Shown: in pieces, positions 1 through 8,150 of the stretch
Numbering within the stretch: position 1 is the first letter of the stretch
How the letters are laid out: every line of letters starts with the position of its first letter
NCBI GenBank assembly: GCA_025964935.1
Contig: JAOPXW010000103.1
Location: 1 to 9,763 of the forward strand
Length of the DNA stretch: 9,763 nucleotides
From: Friedmanniella sp.
GTDB lineage: Bacteria; Actinomycetota; Actinomycetes; Propionibacteriales; Propionibacteriaceae
Direction of reading: 5' to 3'
Program-made: the position numbers and the translations under genes
The notes under the pieces: model-generated
Told to the model about the DNA's origin: nothing
Databases searched by the model: none
What the model saw: only the letters and a program-made list of their open reading frames with translations

Positions 1-47
1 TTGCGGTCCTGCTCCCAGTCGTCTACTACGCGCTCGGTGGGAGCTGA
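1..47 (+). CDS. 3' end of an unidentified plus-strand gene (C-terminal 14 residues)
   Basis: Reading from base 3, the frame gives AVLLPVVYYALGGS and then TGA at 45-47. The third codon positions are almost all G or C, as in real genes here, and a hairpin suited to termination follows about 20 bases after the stop. The peptide is hydrophobic with two tyrosines, like the end of a membrane segment, but it is too short to assign a family. It is the only apparent gene on the plus strand and it converges on the tRNA and der cluster. A chance open frame of this length cannot be excluded. Confidence 0.35.
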   Translation, partial: AVLLPVVYYALGGS

Positions 48-65
48 GACGGTCCGGAGACGCCC

Positions 66-99
66 GATGCGGGCCCCGTCTCAACGTGGGACCCGCATC
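66..99. terminator. Hairpin between the plus-strand gene and tRNA-Pro, possible bidirectional terminator
   Basis: GATGCGGG at 66-73 pairs perfectly with CCCGCATC at 92-99 (8 bp). Three more G:C pairs (74-76 with 88-90) follow if A91 bulges out. It lies between two convergent transcription units, after the TGA at 45-47 on plus and after the tRNA 3' end on minus, where a shared terminator is expected. No U-tract follows on either side, so the call rests on position and stem strength; U-less hairpins are common in high-GC actinobacteria. Confidence 0.5.
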
Positions 100-115
100 A
101 TGGCGACCATTGCGG

Positions 116-189
116 TCGGGCTGACAGGATTTGAACCTGCGACCCCCTGACCCCCAGTCAGGTGCGCTACCAAGCTGCGCTACAGCCCG
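116..189 (-). tRNA. tRNA-Pro, anticodon GGG
   Basis: On the minus strand this folds as a complete 74-nt cloverleaf. The acceptor stem is CGGGCTG (183-189) with CAGCCCG (117-123), and the discriminator is A at 116. The D arm reads GTAGCGCAGCTTGGTAGCGC. The anticodon stem is CCTGA/TCAGG around the loop CTGGGGG, and the T arm is GCAGG-TTCAAAT-CCTGT. The anticodon GGG (153-155) reads CCC proline codons. The CCA end is not encoded (ACCG follows). It lies 105 bp downstream of der on the same strand, so it may be co-transcribed or use its own promoter. Confidence 0.95.
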
Positions 190-226
190 CCGGCCACGCT
201 CGAACCGAGCAGGACCACGAGGGGAA

Positions 227-255
227 ACACTACCGTAGCCGCGGCGTACGACCGA
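227..255 (-). promoter_or_regulatory. Possible promoter for tRNA-Pro
   Basis: On the minus strand TAGTGT (227-232) matches the TANNNT form of the -10 box. It would start transcription about 30 nt before the mature tRNA 5' end. The bases 17-18 bp upstream (TCGGTC or TTCGGT) match the -35 consensus poorly. The 190-294 spacer between der and the tRNA holds nothing else recognisable. Confidence 0.25.
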
Positions 256-294
256 ACCTGATCGTTGATCGGACCGGTCGTGTCGCCGTAAAGG

Positions 295-1053
295 TCAGCG
301 GTTCTTCCGCTTCTCCCGGGCCCGGACCTCGACGTGCACCGGAGTGCCGACGAAGCCGAACTCCTCCCGCAGCCGCCGCTCGACGAACCGGACGTAGCCC
401 GGGTCGATCTGGCCCGAGGTGAAGAGCACGAACGTGGGCGGACCGGTCTGGGCCTGGGTCCCGAAGAGGATCCGGGGCTGCTTGCCGCTGCGGACTGGGT
501 GCGGGTGCGAGGCGACGATACGGCCCAGAAAGGCGTTCAGCTTGCCGGTGGAGATGCGGGTCTCCCAGCCGCCCAAGGCCTGCTCGATGGCCGGTCCCAG
601 CCGGTCCACGTGCCGGCCGGTGGTCGCCGAGATGTTGATCTTGGCCGCCCACTCGAACTGCACCAGGTCCCGCTCGATCTCCCGCTCCAGGTAGTGGCGG
701 CGTTCCTCGTCGGTCAGGTCCCACTTGTTGAAGGCGATGACCAGCGCACGACCCGTCTCCTCCACCGAGGTGAAGATCCGCAGGTCCTGCTCGGTCACGG
801 GCTGGCTGGCGTCCACCACCACGACGCAGACCTCGGCCCGCTCGATGGCGCCGTGGGTCCGCAGGCTGGCGTAGTACTCGTGGCCGGAGGCCTCCTTGAC
901 CCGACGACGGATGCCGGCGGTGTCGATGAACCGGTAGAGCGTGCCGTCGACCTCGACCAGCTCGTCGACCGGGTCGACGGTGGTCCCGGCGGCGTTGTCC
1001 ACGACGACCCGCTGCTGGCGGGCGACCTTGTTGAGCAGGCTCGACTTGCCCAC
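295..1053 (-). CDS. der: C-terminal half of Der (second GTPase and KH-like domains), downstream of the amber
   Basis: After the amber the same frame stays open for 254 codons to the TGA at 295-297. The first in-frame initiator is the GTG encoding Val of PNVGKS (1051-1053), giving 252 residues from GKSSLLNK to REKRKNR. There is no recognisable SD before it. Starting there removes the first residues of the P-loop and the preceding beta strand, so independent translation would probably yield a non-functional domain. DTAG, NKWD and the KH-like region are intact and match Der closely, which argues for recent damage or for sequence error. Confidence 0.55.
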   Translation of the reverse strand: MGKSSLLNKVARQQRVVVDNAAGTTVDPVDELVEVDGTLYRFIDTAGIRRRVKEASGHEYYASLRTHGAIERAEVCVVVVDASQPVTEQDLRIFTSVEETGRALVIAFNKWDLTDEERRHYLEREIERDLVQFEWAAKINISATTGRHVDRLGPAIEQALGGWETRISTGKLNAFLGRIVASHPHPVRSGKQPRILFGTQAQTGPPTFVLFTSGQIDPGYVRFVERRLREEFGFVGTPVHVEVRAREKRKNR

Positions 1054-1059
1054 GTTGGG

Positions 1060-1644
1060 CTAGCCGACGATGGCCACCCGGCGGGGGCCGCGCTCGACCG
1101 GGTCCACCTCGCGGGGCGCGTCCGGGATGGCGCCGAGGATGGCGTCGAGCAGGTCGCCGCTCCCCCGGCCGTGCAGCGCGGACACCGGGAACGGCTCGCC
1201 CAGGCCCAGGTTCCACATGGTCGCGGCCTCGGCCTCCGAGCGCTGGTCGTCGACCTTGTTGGCCGCCAGCACCACCGGCTTCCCGCTGCGGCGCAGGATC
1301 TGCACCACGGCCTCGTCCACGTCCTGGGTCCCGACCGTCGCGTCCACCACGAAGATGACCGCGTCGGCGGAGGCGATGGCCAGCTCGGCCTGCTCGGCGA
1401 TCTGGGCCGCCATGCCCTGGGCGTCGGGGGCCCAGCCGCCGGTGTCGACCAGCACGAACTGCCGGCCGTTCCAGTTGGCGTCGTAGGAGACGCGGTCCCG
1501 GGTCACCCCGGGCACGTCCTGCACGACCGCCTCGCGGCGGCCGATGATGCGGTTGACCAGGGTCGACTTGCCGACGTTGGGACGGCCGACCACCGCCACC
1601 ACGGGCAGGATCTGCGTCGCCTCGGCGGTCGCGGTGTCACTCAT
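1060..1644 (-). CDS. der: N-terminal half of Der (first GTPase domain), ends at the internal amber
   Basis: If the amber acts as a stop, this frame makes a 194-residue protein with a complete first G domain: GRPNVGKS at 20-27, the PGVTRD switch I motif near 45-50, DTGG at 67-70 and NKVD at 129-132. It ends at VAIVG, exactly at the first glycine of the second P-loop. A lone domain 1 lacks domain 2 and the KH-like domain, so it is unlikely to do Der's job at the ribosome. It is best read as part of the interrupted der gene. Confidence 0.6.
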   Translation of the reverse strand: MSDTATAEATQILPVVAVVGRPNVGKSTLVNRIIGRREAVVQDVPGVTRDRVSYDANWNGRQFVLVDTGGWAPDAQGMAAQIAEQAELAIASADAVIFVVDATVGTQDVDEAVVQILRRSGKPVVLAANKVDDQRSEAEAATMWNLGLGEPFPVSALHGRGSGDLLDAILGAIPDAPREVDPVERGPRRVAIVG

Positions 1645-1682
1645 GATTGTCTTCTACTCAAGATCTCGAGACGGCGTACGCC

Positions 1683-2420
1683 TCAGGTTGTCGTCGTGGT
1701 CGAACTGACCGGTTTGGGCTTCGGGGGACCTGGCAAGGGTAGCCCGGTGAGGGCCTGGGCGGCGACCACGTGGTCGGCCAGCCGGGTCCGCACGTGCTCG
1801 GTCCACTCGGCCACCAGCTGTTTGCGCCGCGGCCAGGGCTGCTGCGGGACCGCGATGGGCTCGCCGTAGACGATGTGGATCGGCGACCCGCGCCGCGGCA
1901 TCTGGCTCTGGGTGTGCCCGGGCTCGCGGGTCCCGAGGATGGCCACCGGGATCACCGGGGCGCCGCTGACCATGGCCAGGTAGGCCGCGCCACCGCGGGC
2001 GTAGCTCACCTCTCCCCCGGTCCGCACCCCCTCGGGGAAGACCGCCAGGACCCTGTCCGAGCGCAGCACCTGGACGGCCCGGTTGATGGCCCGGATGTCG
2101 ACCTGCCGCCGGTTCAGCGAGATCTGGCCCAGGTGGGCCAGCAGCCGGCCACCCGGTCCGACGAAGAGCTCGTGCTTGGCCATGGCGAAGGTCAAGCGGC
2201 CGGTCAGGGCGACGATGACCGGCCCGTCGAGCAGACCGATGTGGTTCGCGGCCAGGATGACCGCCCCCGAAGTGGGGACGTGCTCGGTGCCGTGCACCCG
2301 GGCGCGCCACCAGAAGCGCAGGATCCAGGCGACGGGGACCCGGGCGACCCGGAGCGCCCACTCCCGGCCCGCGGGCATCTGGCCGAGGTGCGGAAGATCA
2401 GGGCTGACCCCCGCGATCAC
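1683..2420 (-). CDS. PlsC-like 1-acyl-sn-glycerol-3-phosphate acyltransferase
   Basis: This 245-residue protein belongs to the LPLAT/PlsC family, which acylates lysophosphatidic acid to phosphatidic acid at the inner face of the membrane. The catalytic HX4D motif is in NHIGLLD (His60, Asp65). The acyl-acceptor motif FPEG is at 128-131, followed by a glycine-rich ARGGAAYLA segment (141-149). A hydrophobic amphipathic stretch near 22-40 could hold it on the membrane. The C-terminus is a proline-rich tail ending in five threonines and is probably disordered. The start is GTG at 2418-2420, sharing GTGA with the cmk stop (4-bp overlap), with an AAGGGGG SD (2431-2437) 10 nt upstream. This implies coupling to cmk. 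An acyltransferase between cmk and der is a usual actinobacterial arrangement. The acyl-acceptor specificity cannot be read from the sequence. Confidence 0.9.
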   Translation of the reverse strand: MIAGVSPDLPHLGQMPAGREWALRVARVPVAWILRFWWRARVHGTEHVPTSGAVILAANHIGLLDGPVIVALTGRLTFAMAKHELFVGPGGRLLAHLGQISLNRRQVDIRAINRAVQVLRSDRVLAVFPEGVRTGGEVSYARGGAAYLAMVSGAPVIPVAILGTREPGHTQSQMPRRGSPIHIVYGEPIAVPQQPWPRRKQLVAEWTEHVRTRLADHVVAAQALTGLPLPGPPKPKPVSSTTTTT

Positions 2421-3145
2421 GGCGACGGGTCCCCCTTGGACGCACTCGGCACGAGCGCGCAGATCGCGTCGATGACCTGGTCCAGGTCGAGATAGGTGGA
2501 GTCGATGACCCGTACGCCGGGGGCGGCCGACTCGAACTGGGCCACCGTGGCGTCGTCGCGGTCCCGCCGGATCACCTGGTCGGTGACGGCGGCGGCGTCC
2601 ACGACCTCACCCAGCTCGGCGTGCCGGCGGGCCACCCGGGCGGCCGGGTCGGCCACCAGCAGGACACGGACGTCGGCGTCCGGCGCGACCACGGTGGTGA
2701 TGTCGCGGCCCTCGGCCACGATGCCCTCGGCCGCGGCGGCGATCTGGGCGCGCTGTCGGTCGACGAGGTCGGCCCGAACTGCGAGGTTGGTGGCCACGGC
2801 GCTGACGGCCGCCGACACCTGCGGCTCCCGGATGGCCTGGCTGACGTCGGTCCCGTCGACCGCGATGGTGGCGTTGAGCGGGTCGGTGTTGATGTCGAGT
2901 CGCGCCTTCGTCACCAGGGTGGCGACCGCGTCGGCGTCGGCGAGCTCCACCCCCCGGTCCAGCGCGAGCCAGGTGACGGCGCGGTACATGGCGCCGGTGT
3001 CGAGGAACGCCAGGCCCAGGCGGTCCGCCACCCCGCGCGCCGTGCTGGACTTCCCGGACCCACTGGGACCGTCGATCGCGATGACGAGCGGTCGCTGGGA
3101 CCCCCCGCGCACGTGGTTGGACGTCACCGTCGTTGCCTCAGACAT
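2417..3145 (-). CDS. cmk: Cytidylate kinase
   Basis: Cytidylate kinase phosphorylates CMP and dCMP to the diphosphates with ATP, in the cytoplasm. The 242-residue protein has the P-loop GPSGSGKS at 26-33 and the CMP-binding FLDTGAMYRA at 48-57. It also has the family motif EGRDITTVV at 145-153 and the Arg-rich lid RRDRDD at 193-198. Length and layout match bacterial Cmk. The frame stays open far upstream, but homology begins just before the P-loop, and the ATG at 3143-3145 gives a normal-length product. No good SD precedes it; a TANNNT box 7 nt upstream suggests a leaderless transcript. It lies 68 bp after tyrA and overlaps plsC by 4 bp. Confidence 0.93.
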   Translation of the reverse strand: MSEATTVTSNHVRGGSQRPLVIAIDGPSGSGKSSTARGVADRLGLAFLDTGAMYRAVTWLALDRGVELADADAVATLVTKARLDINTDPLNATIAVDGTDVSQAIREPQVSAAVSAVATNLAVRADLVDRQRAQIAAAAEGIVAEGRDITTVVAPDADVRVLLVADPAARVARRHAELGEVVDAAAVTDQVIRRDRDDATVAQFESAAPGVRVIDSTYLDLDQVIDAICALVPSASKGDPSP

Positions 3146-3153
3146 GGCTGTGA

Positions 3154-3159
3154 GCCTAC
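3154..3159 (-). promoter_or_regulatory. Possible leaderless promoter (-10 box) of cmk
   Basis: TAGGCT fits TANNNT and ends 7 nt before the cmk ATG, the spacing that places the transcription start at or next to the start codon, as in many leaderless actinobacterial genes. No clear -35 box is present at 16-18 bp. The absence of a convincing SD before cmk agrees with this reading. The cmk-plsC-der part could therefore be transcribed independently of the proteasome and tyrA genes. Confidence 0.35.
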
Positions 3160-3188
3160 CGTCCGGGTCTGACAAGGAGGTCCGGACG
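3160..3188. repeat. Inverted repeat in the tyrA-cmk spacer
   Basis: CGTCCGG (3160-3166) and CCGGACG (3182-3188) form a perfect 7-bp inverted repeat around 15 bases. It lies directly upstream of the putative cmk -10 box, between the tyrA stop and the cmk start. It could be an operator-like site, a weak attenuator or terminator of the upstream operon, or chance in GC-rich DNA. Confidence 0.3.
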
Positions 3189-3213
3189 CAACGGGCCGGC
3201 CCGGGCGGAGAGG

Positions 3214-4287
3214 TCAGGGCACAGACCAGCCGCGGCCCTGCATGAGGGTCCGGAGGTCGGCGCTGCGGTCGGGGCTGACCGCCAGCGACAGATAGCCCAC
3301 CTGCCGGTCCTGGTCGTGCTCGATGGCGATGTCTTCGACGTTGACACCGGCGTCCTCGACGTCGGCGAAGAGCCGCGCGAGGGCCCCGGGCGCATCCGGG
3401 ATGGCCACCACGACCTGGTCGTAGCGGACCGCGGCGGAGCCGTGCTTGCCCGGGATCCGGCGGGTCCCGTCCACCCCGCGCTCGAGCTGGGTGCGCAGCG
3501 CAGCCTGGTCGGGCTCGGCCTCGATCGCCGCGATCAGCTCGGCGAGCTGGTCCTGGACGCCGCGCAGCTCGCCCAGCACCGCGGCCGCGTTCGCCCCCAC
3601 GATCTGCTCCCACAGCGCGGGGTCGCTGCCGGCGATCCGGGTGACGTCACGCAGCCCCTGGCCGGCCAGCATCAGGTCGGCCTCCGCCACCGTGGTGAGG
3701 TGCCCCGCCATCAGCACCGACATCAGGTGGGGCAGGTGCGACACCCGCGCCACGGCGACGTCGTGGTCGTCGACGTCCATCACGACGCGGCGGGCCCGGC
3801 AGGCGGCGGCCATCGCCGCGACCGTGTCCACCGACGACGGGGCCGAGCGCCGGTGCGGGGTGATCACCCAGGTGCGGTCCTCGAACAGGTCGGCGTGGGC
3901 GGTCACCGGCCCGGAGTGCTGCGAGCCGGCCATCGGGTGCGACCCCACGTAGCGCGACAGGTCCACCTCGTGCCGCCAGACCGAGTCCAGCACGCCGGCC
4001 TTGACCGAGCCCACGTCGGTGACGGTGGCGTACGGGTAGACGGTCAGGCTGTCCACCACGACCTGGGCGAGGGCGGCGGGCGGCACGGCCACGACGACCA
4101 GGCCGACCGACTCGGCCGCAGGGACCTCGGTGGTGCCGGCCCCCAGGCTGGCCGCGACCTGGGCGTGGCTGCTGGTCCGGTCACGCAGGTGCACGGCGTA
4201 CCCGGCCGCGGTCAGCGCGCACCCGATGGACGCGCCGACCAGCCCCGTCCCGATGACCACCGTGACGGGGGGTGGCGGGACGGTCAC
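3214..4287 (-). CDS. tyrA: Prephenate dehydrogenase with C-terminal ACT domain
   Basis: TyrA oxidatively decarboxylates prephenate to 4-hydroxyphenylpyruvate with NAD(P)+, the committed step towards tyrosine. The 357-residue protein has an N-terminal Rossmann fold with GTGLVG (13-18). The catalytic His is in GSHPMAG (His117), and a helical C-terminal dimer domain contains SHLPH (183-187). Residues about 291-357 read as an ACT domain ([20 protein letters not shown]), a typical site of feedback control by an aromatic amino acid; the effector is inferred from the family. The GTG start (4285-4287) shares GTGA with the prcA stop, and there is no good separate SD, so translation probably depends on prcA. 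The cmk neighbour downstream is usual for this gene; direct coupling to proteasome genes is not. Confidence 0.93.
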   Translation of the reverse strand: MTVPPPPVTVVIGTGLVGASIGCALTAAGYAVHLRDRTSSHAQVAASLGAGTTEVPAAESVGLVVVAVPPAALAQVVVDSLTVYPYATVTDVGSVKAGVLDSVWRHEVDLSRYVGSHPMAGSQHSGPVTAHADLFEDRTWVITPHRRSAPSSVDTVAAMAAACRARRVVMDVDDHDVAVARVSHLPHLMSVLMAGHLTTVAEADLMLAGQGLRDVTRIAGSDPALWEQIVGANAAAVLGELRGVQDQLAELIAAIEAEPDQAALRTQLERGVDGTRRIPGKHGSAAVRYDQVVVAIPDAPGALARLFADVEDAGVNVEDIAIEHDQDRQVGYLSLAVSPDRSADLRTLMQGRGWSVP

Positions 4288-5108
4288 GACCCCGGGTCCG
4301 CCGGGGTTCCTGCGGCCGGTCCGGGGCCGAGCCGGACCTCGGGCGCGGCGGCCTCGGAGACCAGCTGGGCCGGTGCCTCCCGGCCCGGGTCGTTGGGATC
4401 GATGCTGTCCGAGAGCAGGGCGGCCAGCCGATCGCCCCGGATCCGGCGGAACTTGCGGGGCAGCACCCGGTTGCGGTCCAGGATGGCGACCTCGAGGGAC
4501 TCCACCCCGATCTCCCGGGGGGCCGCGGTGGCCCCGCCGTCGGCCGCGAGCGCCGCGACCGCGAGCCGGGTGGCCTGGGCCAGGCCCAGCCCGGGCCGGA
4601 AGCCCTGGCGCACCTTCTCGGTGATGACCTCGGCCGACCCGCCCATCACGGCGAAGTCCTGCTCGTCGCCGACCGACCCGTCGTAGGTCAACCGATAGAT
4701 CTGGTCGAGCCCCGGGGTGACCCCGAGCTCGGCGACCACGATCTCCACCTCGTACGGCTTCTCCCCGCCCGAGGAGAAGATGGTGCCGAGCAGCTGGGCG
4801 TACGCGTTGGCCAGCCCGCGCCCCGTGACGTCGGTCCGGTCGTAGCTGTAGCCGCGCAGGTCGGCGTAGCGGATCCCGGCCGTCCGCAGGTTCTCGAACT
4901 CGTTGTAGCGGCCGACCGCGGCGAAGCCGATCCGGTCGTAGATCTCACTCACCTTGTGCAGGGCCTGGGAGCGGTTCTCGGCCACGAACAGGATGCCGTC
5001 GGCGTAATGCAGGACCACCACCGAGCGGCCGCGACCGATCCCCTTCCGGGCGTAGTCGGCCCGGTCCTTCATCTGCTGCTCGGGCGCGACGTAGAACGGC
5101 ATGCTCAT
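4284..5108 (-). CDS. prcA: Proteasome alpha subunit PrcA
   Basis: PrcA forms the two outer heptameric rings of the 20S core particle. These gate substrate entry and dock the ATPase Mpa/ARC. The 274-residue protein begins [16 protein letters not shown], the N-terminal helix and gate region of alpha subunits. The Ntn fold follows, with [42 protein letters not shown] and the [13 protein letters not shown] segment near 85-97. As expected of an alpha subunit there is no propeptide and no N-terminal catalytic Thr. After the RKFRRI strand (218-223) comes a tail of about 40 residues rich in Ala, Pro, Glu and Asp, probably disordered. The ATG at 5106-5108 shares ATGA with the prcB stop and has GGAG 10 nt upstream; a second ATG two codons on could also serve. 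Confidence 0.96.
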   Translation of the reverse strand: MSMPFYVAPEQQMKDRADYARKGIGRGRSVVVLHYADGILFVAENRSQALHKVSEIYDRIGFAAVGRYNEFENLRTAGIRYADLRGYSYDRTDVTGRGLANAYAQLLGTIFSSGGEKPYEVEIVVAELGVTPGLDQIYRLTYDGSVGDEQDFAVMGGSAEVITEKVRQGFRPGLGLAQATRLAVAALAADGGATAAPREIGVESLEVAILDRNRVLPRKFRRIRGDRLAALLSDSIDPNDPGREAPAQLVSEAAAPEVRLGPGPAAGTPADPGS

Positions 5109-5953
5109 CGCAGGGGGGCTCCGGGTCCGTCGGGACGCTGCTGTCGACCGGCGACCAGCTGGGCGACCATCTGGGCGATCTGGCCCTCGGCGACCCGCTG
5201 GACCCCGTCCACTGTGGTGATCATCACGACCGGGAAGATACCGCGCGCCAGGTCCGGCCCGCCGGTGGCGGAGTCGTCGTCGGCCGCGTCGTAGAGGGCC
5301 TGCAGCACGGCCATGGTCGCCTCGGTGGGGTCGAGGTCGGGCCGGTAGAGCTTCTTCAGCGAACCGCGGGCGAACACCGAGCCGGAGCCGACCGAGAAGA
5401 ACGCGTGCTCCTCGTAGCGGCCACCGGTGGCGTCGTAGGAGAAGATGCGGCCCTCCTCGGCGGCCACGTCCCAGCCGGCGAAGAGCGGGATCACCATCAG
5501 CCCCTGCATGGCCAGGCCCAGGTTGGCCCGGATCATGGTGGCCAGCCGGTTGGCCTTGCCCACCAGCGAGAGGGGAGCCCCCTCGAGCTTCTCGTAGTGC
5601 TCGAGCTCGACCTGGAACAGGCCCACCATCTCGACCGCGATGCCGGCCGCGCCGGCGATGCCGATCATGGAGAACTCGTCGGCCGGGAACACCTTCTCGA
5701 TGTCGCGCTGGGCGATGACGTTGCCCATGGTGGCGCGGCGGTCCCCCGCCATCACCACCCCGCCGGGGAAGGTCGCTGCCACGATGGTGGTGCCGTGCGG
5801 AGCCAGGTCACCGGCGGACAGCAGGGTCGGGGTGGCCGTACGGGAGGAGGGCAGGACGTTCGGGGCGACCAGGGCGGCGAAGTCCAGGAAGGACGACGTG
5901 CCCGACCGGAGGAACTCCGGGGACAGTCCGGCCGCGCGGGCGGGGTCGGTCAC
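5105..5953 (-). CDS. prcB: Proteasome beta subunit PrcB (catalytic, with propeptide)
   Basis: PrcB forms the two inner heptameric rings and carries the proteolytic sites. The 282-residue precursor has a propeptide of about 54 residues that ends HG before [11 protein letters not shown]. Self-cleavage there would expose Thr55 as the N-terminal nucleophile. Counting from that Thr, Asp17 (in MAGD) and Lys33 (in DIEKVF) are both present, completing the Thr1/Asp17/Lys33 centre. Other family blocks are the EHYEKLEG segment, AMQGL and [14 protein letters not shown]. The GTG start (5951-5953) lies inside CAGTGA, where the last Gln codon and the stop of pup overlap it by 4 bp. AAGGG 6 nt upstream (5960-5964) is a usable SD inside pup. 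Confidence 0.96.
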   Translation of the reverse strand: MTDPARAAGLSPEFLRSGTSSFLDFAALVAPNVLPSSRTATPTLLSAGDLAPHGTTIVAATFPGGVVMAGDRRATMGNVIAQRDIEKVFPADEFSMIGIAGAAGIAVEMVGLFQVELEHYEKLEGAPLSLVGKANRLATMIRANLGLAMQGLMVIPLFAGWDVAAEEGRIFSYDATGGRYEEHAFFSVGSGSVFARGSLKKLYRPDLDPTEATMAVLQALYDAADDDSATGGPDLARGIFPVVMITTVDGVQRVAEGQIAQMVAQLVAGRQQRPDGPGAPLR

Positions 5954-6147
5954 TGGCCGCCCTTCTGCACGAACGACCGGACGAACTCCTCGGCGTTCAC
6001 CTCGAGCACGTCGTCGATCTCGTCCAGCAGCGAGTCGACGTCGGAGTCCAGCTCGGCCTTGTGGGCCGTGTCGGTCGGGGCGACCGGCTCGAGCTCGGCG
6101 TCCTCGGCCCGCCGTGACTTGCGTTGGCTCTGCTCTGACTCAGCCAT
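5950..6147 (-). CDS. pup: Prokaryotic ubiquitin-like protein Pup
   Basis: Pup is the small, largely disordered tag that PafA links through its C-terminal residue to lysines of proteins bound for the proteasome. From ATG 6145-6147 the product is 65 residues, close to the usual 60-70. It has a polar charged N-terminal half, an acidic segment [29 protein letters not shown] that forms the Mpa-binding coil, and the C-terminus KGGQ. The last residue is Gln, so Dop must first deamidate it to Glu; dop is indeed nearby. An in-frame ATG five codons upstream (6162) would add MRGAG. I prefer 6147 because a strong SD (GAGGAG) lies 5 nt before it and the length fits better. The stop overlaps prcB. Confidence 0.94.
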   Translation of the reverse strand: MAESEQSQRKSRRAEDAELEPVAPTDTAHKAELDSDVDSLLDEIDDVLEVNAEEFVRSFVQKGGQ

Positions 6148-6152
6148 TCCTG

Positions 6153-6158
6153 CTCCTC
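6153..6158 (-). promoter_or_regulatory. Ribosome binding site of pup
   Basis: On the minus strand GAGGAG lies 5 nt before the ATG at 6145-6147, the best SD in the pup region. It supports the 65-residue start. The alternative ATG at 6162 has only GGAG 7 nt upstream. Confidence 0.6.
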
Positions 6159-6173
6159 GCATCGAAGGGCTCC

Positions 6174-6179
6174 AGCCTA
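6174..6179 (-). promoter_or_regulatory. Possible -10 box for the pup-prcBA operon
   Basis: TAGGCT (TANNNT) lies 26 nt before the preferred pup ATG, leaving a leader of about 20 nt that contains the GAGGAG SD. No -35 match is visible at the right distance, where the sequence is CCCGGG. The same hexamer occurs before cmk. Weak support on its own. Confidence 0.25.
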
Positions 6180-6184
6180 GCCAA

Positions 6185-6202
6185 CCCGGGGCGTCGCCCG
6201 GG
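6185..6202. repeat. Short GC-rich hairpin just upstream of pup
   Basis: CCCGGG at both ends (6185-6190 and 6197-6202) forms a 6-bp stem with a 6-nt loop. An alternative pairing is GGGC/GCCC with a 3-nt loop. It ends about 38 bp before the pup start. It could be a leader hairpin if transcription starts further upstream, or simply GC-rich background. Confidence 0.3.
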
Positions 6203-6252
6203 CCGACGCGGCGGTCCCGGCCGCCCCCGGCTCCGCATCCGTACGAAGACCC

Positions 6253-6273
6253 GGGCAGACGGCCCGTCTGCCC
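6253..6273. repeat. 21-bp near-perfect palindrome between the S8 protease gene and pup
   Basis: GGGCAGACGG (6253-6262) and CCGTCTGCCC (6264-6273) are perfectly complementary around one central base. The dyad symmetry and its place about 105 bp before the pup start suit an operator for a dimeric regulator. As RNA it would form a 9-bp stem with a 3-nt loop, so a second terminator of the protease gene is the alternative. No -35/-10 pair is recognisable next to it. Confidence 0.45.
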
Positions 6274-6340
6274 TCACTGGGCGTGCTCGCGGCCGGGCTG
6301 ACCCGAACCCGGCGACCGCCCGCCTGACCAGACGACACGA

Positions 6341-6369
6341 GCCCCGGACCAGCGTCGCTGGTCCGGGGC
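6341..6369 (-). terminator. Strong hairpin downstream of the S8 protease gene
   Basis: GCCCCGGACCAGC (6341-6353) pairs with GCTGGTCCGGGGC (6357-6369), a perfect 13-bp stem with a 3-nt loop. After one mismatch a further 3 bp (6337-6339 with 6371-6373) can pair. It begins 27 bp after the TAA of the protease gene. The downstream bases are only moderately T-rich (TCGTGTCGTCT) and give no true U-tract. It probably ends the protease transcript and insulates pup-prcBA from it. Confidence 0.7.
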
Positions 6370-6396
6370 CCGTGGTCAGGTCCAACTGGGAAGGGA

Positions 6397-8115
<1,719 letters not shown>

Positions 8116-8121
8116 TGAGAA

Positions 8122-8127
8122 TCCCCT
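8122..8127 (-). promoter_or_regulatory. Ribosome binding site of the S8 protease gene
   Basis: AGGGGA on the minus strand stands 6 nt before the ATG at 8113-8115. It fixes the start that yields the signal peptide. Confidence 0.7.
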
Positions 8128-8150
8128 GAGAGTCGAAAGAATCTTCGCTC

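Larger units (their letters stand above)
295..1644 (-). pseudogene. der: der (engA), ribosome-assembly GTPase, interrupted by an in-frame amber codon
   Basis: Der is a double-GTPase protein that acts in late 50S ribosomal subunit maturation. It has two tandem TrmE-Era-like G domains and a C-terminal KH-like domain. The full frame is 450 codons with the final TGA, normal for the family. Domain 1 has G1 GRPNVGKS (20-27), G3 DTGG (67-70), G4 NKVD (129-132) and G5-like SALHG (155-159). Domain 2 has PNVGKS (196-201), DTAG (241-244) and NKWD (306-309), then a KH-like region ending in a basic tail. Codon 195, the variable x of GxPNVGKS in domain 2, is TAG (1060-1062). The frame is the same on both sides, so this is a single-codon nonsense change and not a frameshift. 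The family has Arg or Lys here, and Lys AAG becomes TAG by one substitution. As read, neither half is a complete Der. Der is normally essential, so an error in the sequence or readthrough must be considered. The start ATG at 1644 has a weak SD (GAAGA) and lies 38 bp after plsC. Confidence 0.85.

Noticed and set aside
116..189. tRNA-Pro as an integration (att) site
   Set aside because: No duplicated tRNA 3' end or integrase is found in the window; only the location would suggest it.
334..1869. Long plus-strand open frame of 511 codons opposite der and plsC
   Set aside because: It runs antisense to clearly conserved proteins, has a low-complexity Gly/Val/Asp/His composition typical of reverse frames in GC-rich DNA, and resembles no family. 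The same applies to the other long plus-strand frames (1770-2495, 3316-4686, 4272-5294, 5405-6301, 6520-7776).
3174..3180. Perfect SD-like AAGGAGG on the plus strand
   Set aside because: No start codon lies at a suitable distance on the plus strand and the region is the spacer of two minus-strand genes.
3146..3613. Upstream extension of the cmk frame to base 3613
   Set aside because: The extension overlaps tyrA out of frame, is Arg/Pro/Gly-rich and non-homologous, and cmk homology begins shortly after the ATG at 3145.
6148..6162. Five-residue N-terminal extension of Pup (MRGAG) from the ATG at 6162
   Set aside because: Its SD is weaker than the GAGGAG before 6147 and the bases involved are better explained as that SD; not strictly excluded.
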